A stretch of 64,000 bases of DNA from JBLUOA01 sp048060095 (GTDB taxonomy: Bacteria; Pseudomonadota; Alphaproteobacteria; Rhodobacterales; Rhodobacteraceae), in the NCBI RefSeq assembly GCF_048060095.1, contig NZ_JBLUOA010000001.1, positions 1,302,001 through 1,366,000 on the forward strand. Direction: 5' to 3'. Position 1 is the first letter of the stretch; each line of letters starts with the position of its first letter. Shown here one piece after another: positions 24,803 through 33,421 of this stretch. A program made the position numbers and the translations under genes. Below the pieces are notes generated by a model. That model was not told the origin of the DNA and searched no databases. It saw only the letters and a list, made by a program, of their open reading frames with translations.

Positions 24803-25239
24803 AGAAGTTCGTTCTGATTGGCCTTTTGTGTGTAACGATGCCCAGCCACGGCGTGGCTGAACCTTTTGCAATAGCTTGGCTGGAGAATTGCATGGAAGCT
24901 GCCAATTCTGATGCGCGTCCAAGGCTTGCGGCGTCGTACTGTAGCCAGAACGTCTATAATGTCTGCGAACACGCGAACTCTCCCCAAGCTTGCGCAGAGG
25001 CGGTTGTGCAGGTGATGAACGACGAAACGACGCGCCTTCTTGCGTCGATACCGAGTGAGTTTGGGACGAACGAGATCGAGCGCGATTTGTTCGCGGAGCG
25101 CTACAAAAGCGCAATGACCGGAGAAGGCCTGCCGCTTTGCGCGCAGGAGGACGGTTCCTATCCGGGATGCGATGCAGCCACCGCTGCTTGGAAGTATCAA
25201 TTTGCCCGCGGCCTCGCGGTACAGACCGGCGTTGAATGA
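24799..25239 (+). CDS. Small exported cysteine-containing protein in the liu operon
   Basis: 146-residue orphan with a likely signal peptide (cleavage near VAEP, about residue 21) and six cysteines in the mature part, so predicted periplasmic. The WLENCMEAANSDAR and ANSPQACAEAV stretches recall LprI/DUF1311-type proteins, but the match is too weak to name a family. It starts with GTG overlapping the ivd stop (GTGA) and ends just before mccB, so it is embedded in the operon. Base composition is lower in GC than ivd and mccB. A periplasmic protein has no evident role in cytosolic leucine degradation. Confidence 0.65.
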   Translation: MKKFVLIGLLCVTMPSHGVAEPFAIAWLENCMEAANSDARPRLAASYCSQNVYNVCEHANSPQACAEAVVQVMNDETTRLLASIPSEFGTNEIERDLFAERYKSAMTGEGLPLCAQEDGSYPGCDAATAAWKYQFARGLAVQTGVE

Positions 25240-25250
25240 GAGAGAACAGC

Positions 25251-26855
25251 ATGAAACTCCAATCCCAAACCCTCACCAACTCCGCAGATTTCCAGCGCCG
25301 TCGTGAAACGCATCTAGAGGCGCTTGAAGCCATCTCCGAAGCTGCGGCCCTCGCGGCCGCTGGTGGCGGGGAGAAGTCGCGAGACCGCCATATTTCTCGG
25401 GGCAAGATGCTGCCGCGGGAACGGGTGGCGAACCTGCTCGACCCCGGCTCTCCCTTTCTGGAAGTCGGCGCGACGGCGGCGCATGGCATGTATGGCGGCG
25501 CTGCCCCCTGTGCTGGTGTGATCGCCGGGATCGGGCGTGTGCATGGTCAAGAAGTCATGGTCGTCTGCAACGACGCCACGGTGAAAGGTGGCACTTATTA
25601 CCCCATGACCGTTAAGAAACACCTAAGGGCGCAGGAGATTGCCGAGGAAAACCACCTGCCGTGCATTTACCTCGTCGATAGTGGCGGGGCGAACCTGCCC
25701 AATCAGGACGAGGTGTTTCCAGACCGCGACCATTTCGGCCGCATCTTCTACAACCAGGCGCGGATGAGCGCGAAGGGTATCCCACAGATCGCTGTCGTGA
25801 TGGGGTCTTGCACGGCAGGTGGGGCGTATGTTCCGGCGATGTCGGATGTGACGATTATTGTGAAAGAACAAGGCACTATCTTCCTTGCCGGCCCCCCGTT
25901 GGTCAAGGCCGCGACGGGGGAGGTTGTGACCAGCGAAGACCTCGGCGGCGGAGATGTGCACACGCGCCTCTCTGGCGTTGCGGATTATCTGGCGGAGGAT
26001 GACACCCACGCGCTGGCGCTGGCCCGCCGGGCGGTGGAGAGCCTGAACCGCGCGAAACCCACGACGGTCGATTGGCGAAACCCTGAGGAACCGGCTTATG
26101 ATCCCGAAGAAATCCTCGGCGTCGTGCCTGTGGATCTGCGCACGCCTTATGACATTCGCGAGGTGATCGCGCGGCTTGTGGACGGGTCGCGGTTCGATGA
26201 GTTCAAACCCCGGTTCGGGGAGACTTTGGTTACCGGCTTCGCGCATCTGAAGGGTTGCCCGGTGGGCATCATCGCCAACAACGGCGTGCTGTTTTCCGAA
26301 GCGGCGCAGAAGGGCGCGCATTTCATCGAACTGTGTTCGCAACGGAAGATCCCGCTTGTCTTCCTGCAGAACATCACGGGCTTCATGGTCGGCCGGAAGT
26401 ATGAGAACGAAGGTATAGCACGGCATGGGGCGAAGATGGTGACTGCGGTGGCCACAACCAGCGTGCCGAAGATCACGATGGTTGTCGGCGGCAGTTTCGG
26501 GGCCGGGAATTATGGAATGGCGGGAAGGGCTTACCAGCCACGCTTCATGTGGTCTTGGCCGAACAGCCGGATTTCGGTGATGGGCGGAGAGCAGGCTGCA
26601 GGGGTCCTCGCGACCGTAAAACGCGACGCGATTGAGCGGGCTGGAGGCAGCTGGAGTGCTGAGGACGAGGCCGAATTCAAGCGCCCGACGATTGAAATGT
26701 TCGAGGAGCAATCGCACCCGCTCTATGCCTCTGCGAGGTTGTGGGATGACGGGGTGATCGACCCGCGCAAAAGCCGTGATGTGCTGGCGCTGAGCCTGTC
26801 TGCGGCGCTGAACGCCCCGATTGAAGAGACGCGCTTTGGCGTGTTTCGGATGTGA
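25251..26855 (+). CDS. mccB: Methylcrotonoyl-CoA carboxylase, carboxyltransferase (beta) subunit
   Basis: 534-residue crotonase-fold carboxyltransferase transferring CO2 from carboxybiotin to 3-methylcrotonyl-CoA. RGKMLPRERVANLLDPGSPF, LVDSGGANLPNQDEVFPDRDHFG and MVVGGSFGAGNYGMAGRAY are signature regions of MCC-beta (LiuB). An upstream in-frame ATG at 25236 overlaps the previous stop as ATGA, but family N-termini begin near MKLQSQ, so 25251 is preferred. The biotin subunit follows after a 138-base gap that carries a palindromic motif and a repeat. Confidence 0.93.
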   Translation: MKLQSQTLTNSADFQRRRETHLEALEAISEAAALAAAGGGEKSRDRHISRGKMLPRERVANLLDPGSPFLEVGATAAHGMYGGAAPCAGVIAGIGRVHGQEVMVVCNDATVKGGTYYPMTVKKHLRAQEIAEENHLPCIYLVDSGGANLPNQDEVFPDRDHFGRIFYNQARMSAKGIPQIAVVMGSCTAGGAYVPAMSDVTIIVKEQGTIFLAGPPLVKAATGEVVTSEDLGGGDVHTRLSGVADYLAEDDTHALALARRAVESLNRAKPTTVDWRNPEEPAYDPEEILGVVPVDLRTPYDIREVIARLVDGSRFDEFKPRFGETLVTGFAHLKGCPVGIIANNGVLFSEAAQKGAHFIELCSQRKIPLVFLQNITGFMVGRKYENEGIARHGAKMVTAVATTSVPKITMVVGGSFGAGNYGMAGRAYQPRFMWSWPNSRISVMGGEQAAGVLATVKRDAIERAGGSWSAEDEAEFKRPTIEMFEEQSHPLYASARLWDDGVIDPRKSRDVLALSLSAALNAPIEETRFGVFRM

Positions 26856-26886
26856 TGAAATCGGCGTGCAGACGATGTCGGCAATC

Positions 26887-26919
26887 TATGCACAACGTGT
26901 GCACATGATGTGCATACAC
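26887..26919. promoter_or_regulatory. Overlapping TGCACA/TGTGCA palindromes between mccB and mccA
   Basis: TGCACA-ACG-TGTGCA (26889-26903) overlaps TGCACAT-G-ATGTGCA (26900-26914), giving three alternating half-sites in 26 bases. Within it CGTGTGCA-N5-TGTGCA (26896-26914) is identical in layout to the site before dusA. A dimeric or oligomeric DNA-binding regulator is the natural reading; a second promoter for mccA is possible. Confidence 0.4.
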
Positions 26920-26949
26920 TTTGCTTTGGCCGATGAAGAACAGAGTTTT

Positions 26950-26983
26950 CCGCCTTCGGCGGGGATATTTTTGGAAAATGGTG
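26950..26983. repeat. Rhodobacterales extragenic repeat (GC hairpin + ATATTT tail), copy 2
   Basis: CCGCC-TTC-GGCGG hairpin followed by GGATATTTTTGGAAAATGGTG, matching the copy at 17622-17655. It sits 11 bases before the mccA start, unlike the usual post-stop position, so it may influence mccA expression or have been inserted into the operon. Confidence 0.55.
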
Positions 26984-26993
26984 GGGCTGCGGA

Positions 26994-28946
26994 ATGTTCA
27001 CTAAAATCCTGATCGCGAACCGGGGCGAGATTGCGTGCCGGGTGATGGAAACGGCGCATCGGCTGGGTGTGAAAACGGCCGCGGTGTATTCGGACGCGGA
27101 TCGGGCGGCGAAGCATGTCGAGATGGCGGACGAAGCCGTGCATATCGGCCCGCCCGCCCCGGCGGAGAGTTACCTTTTGGGCGACCGGATCATTGAGGCA
27201 GCCAAGGCGACCGGAGCGCAGGCAATCCATCCGGGCTATGGCTTTTTGTCGGAGAACCCTGATTTCGTCGATGCGGTTGAGAAGGCCGGGTTGGTGTTTA
27301 TCGGACCGTCGGCGAAGGCGATCCGGGCGATGGGGCTGAAGGATGCCGCGAAAAAGCTGATGGAGGAGGCCGGCGTGCCCGTCGTTCCCGGCTATCACGG
27401 GGCGGAGCAGGGCAGCGATCACCTGAAGGCCGAGGCGGAGAAGATCGGCTATCCGGTTCTGATCAAGGCGGTTGCCGGGGGCGGCGGCAAGGGGATGCGG
27501 TTGGTCGAAAAGGCCGGGGATTTTCTGGACGCGCTGGAAAGTGCGCAAGGCGAGGCGAAAACCGCGTTTGGCAATGCGGATGTGTTGATCGAGAAATACA
27601 TCACCTCGCCCCGACATATTGAGGTTCAGGTGTTTGGCGACGGCTCCAAAGCCGTACATTTGTTTGAACGGGATTGTTCGCTGCAACGCCGCCACCAGAA
27701 GGTGATCGAAGAGGCGCCCGCGCCCGGTATGACCGCCGAAATGCGCGAGGCGATGGGGGCCGCTGGCGTTCGCGCGGCGGAAGCGATTGGCTATTCCGGC
27801 GCGGGGACGGTGGAGTTCATCGTCGATGGCTCGGACGGGCTGCGCCCCGACGGGTTCTGGTTCATGGAGATGAACACGCGTCTTCAGGTCGAACATCCGG
27901 TGACGGAGGCGATCACGGGCGTCGATTTGGTCGAATGGCAATTGCGTGTGGCGAGCGGGGAGGCTTTGCCGAAAGCGCAGGACGATCTGACGATCAAGGG
28001 CCATTCGTTTGAGGCGCGACTATATGCTGAGGACGTGCCAAAGGGGTTTTTGCCCGCGACGGGGACGCTGACTCATCTGAAGTTTCCCGAAGGGGCGCGG
28101 GCCGATAGTGGCGTGCGGGCTGGGGATACGATTTCGCCGTTTTACGATCCAATGATTGCGAAGCTCGTCACCCACGGCCCGACCCGCGCCATCGCGCTTG
28201 CGCAGATGGAGCAGGCGCTGGCCACGACGGAGGTCGCGGGGTCGGTCACGAACCTTGGCTTTCTCAGGGCGTTGACGCGGCACGAGGGGTTCAAAGCGGG
28301 CGAGGTTGATACCGGCCTGATTGACCGCAATCTAGAAACGCTGGCGGTTGATCCGGTCCCGTGTTCCCGCGCGCGGTCGGTGGCGGCGTTGGGGTTTGCC
28401 GGGCTTGACCGGGCGCAGGGCGACCTTGCGGGGTTCGCGCTGTGGTCGCCGGTGGCGCAGACGATCCAGTTCCGGTTCCGGGAAGATGAGATCGCGGCAC
28501 GGGTGACGACGCTGTCACCGACCAGGTTCCGCGTGGAGATCGACGAGGCCGAACACCAGGTCGAACGGGTCGGCGACGGCTGGCGTGTCGATGACGCCAA
28601 GGTTCCGGCCCGCGTCGTGCAGCTGGGCGATGCGGTCAGCGTGTTCTGGAGCAATGGCTATCATTTTGAACGGATTGATCCGCTGGATCGCGATGCTCAT
28701 GCGTCCGGTGATGGCAACCTGATCGAAGCGCCGATGCCGGGGCTGGTCAAGGCGGTCTATGTGAAGGCCGGGGCGACGGTTTCGAAGGGTGACAGGCTTG
28801 CTGTGCTGGAAGCGATGAAGATGGAGCACGCGCTGCTGGCCGCGCGGGACGGCACGGTGGCCGAAGTGCTGGCCGAGGCCGGATCGCAGGTCGAGGCGGG
28901 CGCGGCGCTGATCCGTCTGGAAGATGCCGAGGACGCCGCAGCATGA
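26994..28946 (+). CDS. mccA: Methylcrotonoyl-CoA carboxylase, biotin-containing (alpha) subunit
   Basis: 650-residue biotin-dependent subunit (LiuD). Order: biotin carboxylase domain from residue 1 (ILIANRGEIACRVMETAHRLG, ATP-grasp loop AVAGGGGKGMRLV, FMEMNTRLQVEHPVTE), a middle linker, and a C-terminal biotinyl domain with EAMKMEH whose biotinylated lysine is residue 609. It would be charged by the BirA encoded at 52929. It overlaps the GST gene by 4 bases (ATGA). The related propionyl- and acetyl-CoA carboxylases are less likely because of the liu context. Confidence 0.92.
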   Translation: MFTKILIANRGEIACRVMETAHRLGVKTAAVYSDADRAAKHVEMADEAVHIGPPAPAESYLLGDRIIEAAKATGAQAIHPGYGFLSENPDFVDAVEKAGLVFIGPSAKAIRAMGLKDAAKKLMEEAGVPVVPGYHGAEQGSDHLKAEAEKIGYPVLIKAVAGGGGKGMRLVEKAGDFLDALESAQGEAKTAFGNADVLIEKYITSPRHIEVQVFGDGSKAVHLFERDCSLQRRHQKVIEEAPAPGMTAEMREAMGAAGVRAAEAIGYSGAGTVEFIVDGSDGLRPDGFWFMEMNTRLQVEHPVTEAITGVDLVEWQLRVASGEALPKAQDDLTIKGHSFEARLYAEDVPKGFLPATGTLTHLKFPEGARADSGVRAGDTISPFYDPMIAKLVTHGPTRAIALAQMEQALATTEVAGSVTNLGFLRALTRHEGFKAGEVDTGLIDRNLETLAVDPVPCSRARSVAALGFAGLDRAQGDLAGFALWSPVAQTIQFRFREDEIAARVTTLSPTRFRVEIDEAEHQVERVGDGWRVDDAKVPARVVQLGDAVSVFWSNGYHFERIDPLDRDAHASGDGNLIEAPMPGLVKAVYVKAGATVSKGDRLAVLEAMKMEHALLAARDGTVAEVLAEAGSQVEAGAALIRLEDAEDAAA

Positions 28947-29605
28947 TCCGCCTGCACCATGCGCACCAGACCCGGTCGATGCGGGTGATCTGGATGCTGG
29001 AGGAGTTGGGCGTCGAATATGATCTTGTCGTGCATGATTTCTTCGATAAATCAATGCGATCCGAGGCGTTCTTAGCCGTCAGCCCAGCGGGGCGTGTGCC
29101 CGCGCTTGAGATTGACGGGCAGGTGATGCTGGAAAGCGGCGCGATGCTGGAACTGCTGGCCGAACGGTTTCCCGAGGCCGGGCTTGGCCGCGCGGCGGAC
29201 CATGCGGAGCGGGCAGAGTGGCTCGACTGGTTGCACTATGCCGAAACGATGGGGCAGCACTGCGCGAACCTGACCCAATCCCACATCATGCTTTACGAAG
29301 ACTGGATGCGTTCGCCCACCGTGATGAAACTAGAGGCGAAGCGGTTGGCCAAGGTGATCGAACGGATCGAGGCGCAGCTTGCCGATGGGCGCGATTGGCT
29401 GCTGGCGGGCGGGTTTTCGGCGGTCGATTGTGCGGTCGCTTATGGTCTTTATGTTGGGCAGCACTTTGTTCGCCTTGACGATCTGCCCAAGACACGCGCC
29501 TATTGGCAGAGTTTCTCGGCCCGTCCGTCATTTGCCAAGGCGCTTCCGCCGGACGGTGCGCGATTGCTTTATGCCCAGGAATTTTATGAGGTGCCGAATG
29601 GCTGA
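28943..29605 (+). CDS. Glutathione S-transferase family protein
   Basis: 220-residue protein with an N-terminal thioredoxin-like domain (HHAHQTRSMRVIWMLEELG, PAGRVPALEIDGQVMLES) and a C-terminal helical GST domain (LAGGFSAVDCAVAYGLY). It is translationally linked on both sides, overlapping mccA by 4 and hmgL by 8 bases. A GST in the leucine pathway could protect against reactive unsaturated CoA thioesters or their adducts, but this is speculation; the substrate is unknown. Confidence 0.82.
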   Translation: MIRLHHAHQTRSMRVIWMLEELGVEYDLVVHDFFDKSMRSEAFLAVSPAGRVPALEIDGQVMLESGAMLELLAERFPEAGLGRAADHAERAEWLDWLHYAETMGQHCANLTQSHIMLYEDWMRSPTVMKLEAKRLAKVIERIEAQLADGRDWLLAGGFSAVDCAVAYGLYVGQHFVRLDDLPKTRAYWQSFSARPSFAKALPPDGARLLYAQEFYEVPNG

Positions 29606-30449
29606 ATATGTCGAAATCTTCGAGGTCGGCCCGCGCGACGGGTTGCAGAACGAAGAGGGCGAGATTGAAACAGAGGACAAGATCGCGCTGATCGACTGCC
29701 TGAGCCGCGCGGGGTTCCAGCGGATCGAGGTCGCGTCGTTCGTGTCGCCGAAATGGGTGCCGCAGATGGCCGATAGCGCCGAGGTGCTGGCCGGGATCAA
29801 GCGCGAAGGCGGCGTGAACTATGCGGCCCTTACCCCCAACATGAAGGGGTACGAGGCGGCCGTGGCGGCCAAGGTCGACGAGATCGCGATATTCGGCTCC
29901 GCCTCGGAAGGATTTTCAAAGGCCAACATCAACGCGACGATTGAGGAGAGCCTTGAACGGTTCCGCCCGGTGGTTGAAGCCGCGCGCCATATCGACCTGC
30001 CGGTGCGGGGTTACGTGTCGTGCGTGACGGATTGCCCCTATGACGGCCCGACGCCGCCTGAGAAGGTCGCAGAGGTCGCCAGCGCCCTGTTCGCGATGGG
30101 CTGCTACGAGGTATCGCTGGGCGACACGATCGGGAAGGCGACCCCGGACAGCATCGCGCGGATGCTGCTTGCGGTGCGGGAGGTCGTGCCGATCCACCGG
30201 ATTTCGGGGCATTACCACGACACCGGGGGGAGGGCGCTCGACAATATCGACGCGTCGCTGTCGCTGGGGGTGCGGGTGTTCGATGCGGCCGTGGGGGGGC
30301 TTGGCGGCTGTCCTTACGCGCCCGGCGCGGCGGGGAACGTCGCGACGGAGGCTGTGGCCGCGCATCTGGACACTCTCGGATATGAAACGCGGCTTGATGC
30401 CGATGTGCTGGCCAAAGCGGCTGATATGGCGCGGGCCTTGCGGGCCTGA
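29598..30449 (+). CDS. hmgL: Hydroxymethylglutaryl-CoA lyase
   Basis: 283-residue DRE-TIM metallolyase (LiuE) cleaving HMG-CoA to acetoacetate and acetyl-CoA. VGPRDGLQNEEG opens the barrel with the metal/catalytic Asp-Arg pair, SCVTDCPYDG and SLGDTIGKATP follow, and GGLGGCPYAPGAAGN contains the catalytic cysteine. ATG 29598 overlaps the GST stop by 8 bases; the much earlier start of the same open frame lies inside the GST gene. It carries out the last CoA-cleaving step of the pathway. Confidence 0.94.
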   Translation: MAEYVEIFEVGPRDGLQNEEGEIETEDKIALIDCLSRAGFQRIEVASFVSPKWVPQMADSAEVLAGIKREGGVNYAALTPNMKGYEAAVAAKVDEIAIFGSASEGFSKANINATIEESLERFRPVVEAARHIDLPVRGYVSCVTDCPYDGPTPPEKVAEVASALFAMGCYEVSLGDTIGKATPDSIARMLLAVREVVPIHRISGHYHDTGGRALDNIDASLSLGVRVFDAAVGGLGGCPYAPGAAGNVATEAVAAHLDTLGYETRLDADVLAKAADMARALRA

Positions 30450-30465
30450 TGGATAGGGCAGACCG

Positions 30466-31248
30466 ATGTATAACACGCTGAAGATCGACACCGACGCGCG
30501 GGGCGTTGCGACGCTGACCCTATCGCGCGAAGACAAGCACAACGCGCTGTCTGAGGAGATGCTGGTTGAATTGACCGACGCGGCGGGAAAGCTTGGGGCG
30601 GACGCAAGCGTTCGCGTGGTGATCCTGACCGGAGCGGGCAAAAGCTTTTGCGCTGGCGGCGATCTGCGCTGGATGCAGGAACAGGTTGAGGCAGACCCGA
30701 CGACCCGGATGCTGAAGGCCCGCAAACTGGCCGAGATGTTGCAGGCGATGAACACCATGCGGAAGCCGTTGATCGGGCGGGTGCAGGGGCAGGCGTTCGG
30801 CGGTGGCATTGGGATGATGTCTGTTTGTGATGTAGCCATCGGCGTGACCGGCGCGAAGTTCGGGCTGACCGAAACGCGGCTGGGTCTGATCCCGGCGACG
30901 ATCGGCCCCTATGTCGTGGCCCGGATGGGGGAGGCGATGGCGCGGCGGGTCTTTATGTCCGCCCGGATTTTTGACAGCGTCGAGGCGGTGACGCTCGGAT
31001 TGCTGGCGAAAGCCGTCGCGCCGGAGGATCTGGACGCAGCGGTCGAGGCCGAAGTCGCACCTTACCTGAACTGCGCACCGGGGGCGGTGGGTGACGCCAA
31101 GGCGCTGGTCCGCGCGCTTAGCCCCGAAATCTCGGAAGCGGTTATAGATGACACCATCGGGGCGCTCGCCGGACGGTGGAGCAGCCCTGAGTCTGCCGAA
31201 GGGATCAGCGCGTTCTTTGATAAGCGAAAACCTGCTTGGGTAGCGTAG
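30466..31248 (+). CDS. liuC: Enoyl-CoA hydratase, probable methylglutaconyl-CoA hydratase
   Basis: 260-residue crotonase family enzyme. The oxyanion-hole segments are GAGKSFCAGGDLRWMQ and VQGQAFGGGIGMMSVCDVAIG. Position directly after hmgL argues for methylglutaconyl-CoA hydratase, the step between MCC and HMG-CoA lyase, as in other liu operons; general enoyl-CoA hydratase activity cannot be excluded. It is the last gene of the operon and is followed by a short hairpin. Confidence 0.85.
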   Translation: MYNTLKIDTDARGVATLTLSREDKHNALSEEMLVELTDAAGKLGADASVRVVILTGAGKSFCAGGDLRWMQEQVEADPTTRMLKARKLAEMLQAMNTMRKPLIGRVQGQAFGGGIGMMSVCDVAIGVTGAKFGLTETRLGLIPATIGPYVVARMGEAMARRVFMSARIFDSVEAVTLGLLAKAVAPEDLDAAVEAEVAPYLNCAPGAVGDAKALVRALSPEISEAVIDDTIGALAGRWSSPESAEGISAFFDKRKPAWVA

Positions 31249-31271
31249 GTTCCGCCGCGCCTCTGGAACCT
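31247..31271 (+). terminator. Hairpin at the end of the liu operon (weak terminator candidate)
   Basis: AGGTTCC (31247-31253) pairs with GGAACCT (31265-31271) around an 11-base loop, right on the liuC stop codon. Only two further T residues follow, so it is at best a weak intrinsic terminator or an RNA 3'-end stabiliser. Confidence 0.35.
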
Positions 31272-31319
31272 TTCATCAGACCGTGCGTTGCTTCGTGATC
31301 TCAATGAACGGAGGATCAT

Positions 31320-31580
31320 ATGAAAAAGACGATTCTGGCACTCCCGCTGGTACTGATTGCCGCCGGTTGTGAAACCACCGAACAAAGTGCAATCGCCAGC
31401 GGACTAGGCGGCGCGGCACTCGGCGCGGCAGTCTCAAGCGGTGAAGACCGCACCCGCGGCGCCCTGATCGGTGCTGCGGCCGGTGTTGCCGCAGGCACGC
31501 TGATCGACCAGGCGAACCGCCCCGGCGACTGTATCTACGAAAACTCTCGCGGCCAGCGCTACGTCGCGAAGTGCCCATAA
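31320..31580 (+). CDS. Glycine-zipper lipoprotein
   Basis: 86-residue predicted lipoprotein with lipobox LIAAGC (Cys17) and an Ala/Gly-rich helical segment (GLGGAALGAAVSSG, ALIGAAAGVAAGTLI) of the glycine-zipper 2TM type, ending in a small CIYENSRGQRYVAKC tail with two cysteines. GGAGG stands directly before the ATG at ideal spacing, so expression is probably high. Such proteins are outer-membrane or periplasmic and of unknown function. It seems monocistronic, flanked by hairpins on both sides. Confidence 0.78.
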   Translation: MKKTILALPLVLIAAGCETTEQSAIASGLGGAALGAAVSSGEDRTRGALIGAAAGVAAGTLIDQANRPGDCIYENSRGQRYVAKCP

Positions 31581-31591
31581 GACATTGATTT

Positions 31592-31624
31592 CCCGGCTGG
31601 GCGAAGGTCTGGCCGGGGTTTTCG
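31592..31624 (+). terminator. Rho-independent terminator after the glycine-zipper lipoprotein
   Basis: CCCGGC (31592-31597) pairs with GCCGGG (31612-31617), followed by GTTTTCG. The GC-rich stem and T-run 12 bases after the stop codon fit an intrinsic terminator. Confidence 0.6.
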
Positions 31625-31686
31625 TCTGGCGTCACGGTCGGTTTTGGTCGTGGTTGTCCGATTATTCCTGAGCTAAGCTGCGGCAG

Positions 31687-32895
31687 ATGACCGGGCTACG
31701 TTCCACCTTTCAAAATCAACCTCTGCGGCGTCTTCTACTGGCGCAACTGCCTGCGGATTTTGCCGATTGGCTGGATTTCGTCGCCATTGGCGCGTTGCTC
31801 GCGTTCACGTGGGGTGCCGAGCCGATTGTCTTTGCGCTGCTCGCCGTGTGTCTGGGGCTGCCCTATGTGCTGATCGGGCCGGTCGCCGGAGTTCTGGTCG
31901 ACCGCACCAGCATCAAGGCCGTCCTGATAACGAGCAATCTGGGCCGGGCGGTGATGACCGCTTCGCTTGCCTTTGCGCCAAGTTGGCAGGTGTTGCTGCC
32001 GCTGATACTGCTGCGCAGTTCGGTGGATGCGTTCTTTACCCCGGCAAAGCAGGCGGCAATTCAGGCGCTTACAGTGCCCGAGGGTCGGATGTCGGCGAAC
32101 GGTATCAGCCACGCGATCAATCAGGCGTCAAAGATCGTCGCGCCCGGCGTCGGGGGTGCACTGTTGATCGTGATAGAGCCGGGCACCGTATTCCTGCTGA
32201 ACGCCTGCGTATCATTGATCGCCGCGATGCTATTGGTCGGGCTGCCCGCAATCCTGCGCGACGCGCTCGAGTCCAACGGAAGGGAATCGCTGTTCGGCGG
32301 GCTGAAAGCCGGGTGGCGGCAGGTGTCGTCCAATCGCGTGCTGGCTGGGGCGCTGTCACTGATGGCGGCGGGGTATTTCGCCATGTTCTTTTACGACACG
32401 CTGATCGCGCCGCTGACCCGCGACCTTGGGTTTGACGAAACCGCGCTTGGTCTTGCGCTAGCAGCAGTCGGGGCAGGGGGTGTTTTGGGCTCTGTCTGGC
32501 TGGGTCTTGGCAAGGAAAGCGCCCGGCCGTTTCTGTGGATTGCGGTGGGGTCGTTCATTTCAGGTGTCGCGGTGGCGTTTGGCGGGGCGGCTGAGGCCGT
32601 CGGCGCGAATATTTCCCTTGGCGTATTCATCGGCATTTTCGGCGTCGTCGGGTTTTCCACCGCGATGGTTGTCGTGCCGGTTCGCACTATCATCCAGACT
32701 GAATGCTTGCCGGAACGGATCGCGAGCGTCACTGCGCTTAGCGAGGCTGCGAACACGACCGCGTTGCTGGTCGCGCCGTTCATTGGTGCCTTGATCGCGA
32801 GTTTCTCATCGGTCGGAGTCGCCTTTGTGATCGGTGGGGGCCTGCTGATACTGATTGCCGCACGCGCCTACGCCCTGTCCCGCGAAAACGGCTGA
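31687..32895 (+). CDS. MFS transporter
   Basis: 402-residue inner-membrane protein with about twelve hydrophobic helices and two similar halves, of the MFS_3/EntS-like exporter type. The cytoplasmic loop after helix 2 contains VDRTSIKAVLI in place of the usual GRxGRR. The SFMTPAKQAAI-like segment (SSVDAFFTPAKQAAIQAL) after helix 4 is typical of this branch. It stands alone between a terminator and the nuo operon; substrate unknown, drug or metabolite efflux likely. Confidence 0.82.
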   Translation: MTGLRSTFQNQPLRRLLLAQLPADFADWLDFVAIGALLAFTWGAEPIVFALLAVCLGLPYVLIGPVAGVLVDRTSIKAVLITSNLGRAVMTASLAFAPSWQVLLPLILLRSSVDAFFTPAKQAAIQALTVPEGRMSANGISHAINQASKIVAPGVGGALLIVIEPGTVFLLNACVSLIAAMLLVGLPAILRDALESNGRESLFGGLKAGWRQVSSNRVLAGALSLMAAGYFAMFFYDTLIAPLTRDLGFDETALGLALAAVGAGGVLGSVWLGLGKESARPFLWIAVGSFISGVAVAFGGAAEAVGANISLGVFIGIFGVVGFSTAMVVVPVRTIIQTECLPERIASVTALSEAANTTALLVAPFIGALIASFSSVGVAFVIGGGLLILIAARAYALSRENG

Positions 32896-32979
32896 TCGGC
32901 GTTGCCAGCTGGTCGTATACAGCGACAATTCCACCGAAACTTTTGCAGTAAATACACCACCTTTCGCCCCCGGCCTTGG

Positions 32980-33008
32980 TTGACCCCGCCCATGTGCAGG
33001 GATAAACC
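32980..33008 (+). promoter_or_regulatory. Candidate nuo operon promoter
   Basis: TTGACC (32980-32985) lies 15 bases before GATAAA (33001-33006) or 17 before TAAACC, within the 160-base gap ahead of nuoA. The match is imperfect and other positions are possible. Confidence 0.3.
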
Positions 33009-33055
33009 CGGATGAGCCAAGGCACGCGCCAAGACGCCACCTGAAGGAGCCAACA

Positions 33056-33421
33056 GTGGAAGACCTGCTGAGAGAGTACCTCCCCATCCTTATTTTCCTT
33101 GGGCTTGCAGTTGCCCTCGGGGCTGTTCTGATCCTCGCCGCGGTGATCCTTGCGGTCCGCAATCCGGACCCGGAAAAGGTGTCGGCCTATGAATGCGGGT
33201 TCAACGCGTTTGACGATGCCCGGATGAAGTTCGACGTGCGGTTCTACCTCGTGTCGATCCTGTTCATCATCTTTGACCTTGAAATCGCGTTTCTGTTCCC
33301 GTGGGCGGTGGCCTTCAAGGATGTGGGCCTTGTGGGGTTCTGGTCGATGATGGTGTTCCTTGCAGTGCTGACAATCGGCTTTGCCTACGAATGGAAGAAA
33401 GGGGCACTGGAATGGGAGTGA
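33056..33421 (+). CDS. nuoA: NADH-quinone oxidoreductase subunit A
   Basis: 121-residue membrane subunit with three helices; it frames the quinone-binding region of complex I. NPDPEKVSAYECGFNAFDDARMKFDVRFYLV, read in parts, is the conserved loop with the redox-sensitive cysteine (YECGF). GTG start at 33056 with AAGGAG seven to nine bases upstream; no ATG is available at the expected N-terminus. First gene of the nuo operon, overlapping nuoB by 10 bases. Confidence 0.96.
   Translation: MEDLLREYLPILIFLGLAVALGAVLILAAVILAVRNPDPEKVSAYECGFNAFDDARMKFDVRFYLVSILFIIFDLEIAFLFPWAVAFKDVGLVGFWSMMVFLAVLTIGFAYEWKKGALEWE

Noticed and set aside
23594..25489. 631-codon minus-strand open frame opposite ivd
   Set aside because: Long only because of GC-rich codon bias; no motifs, and it spans two clear plus-strand genes.
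26886..28004. 372-codon minus-strand open frame opposite mccA
   Set aside because: Shadow of the biotin carboxylase domain; His/Arg/Leu-rich with no family features.
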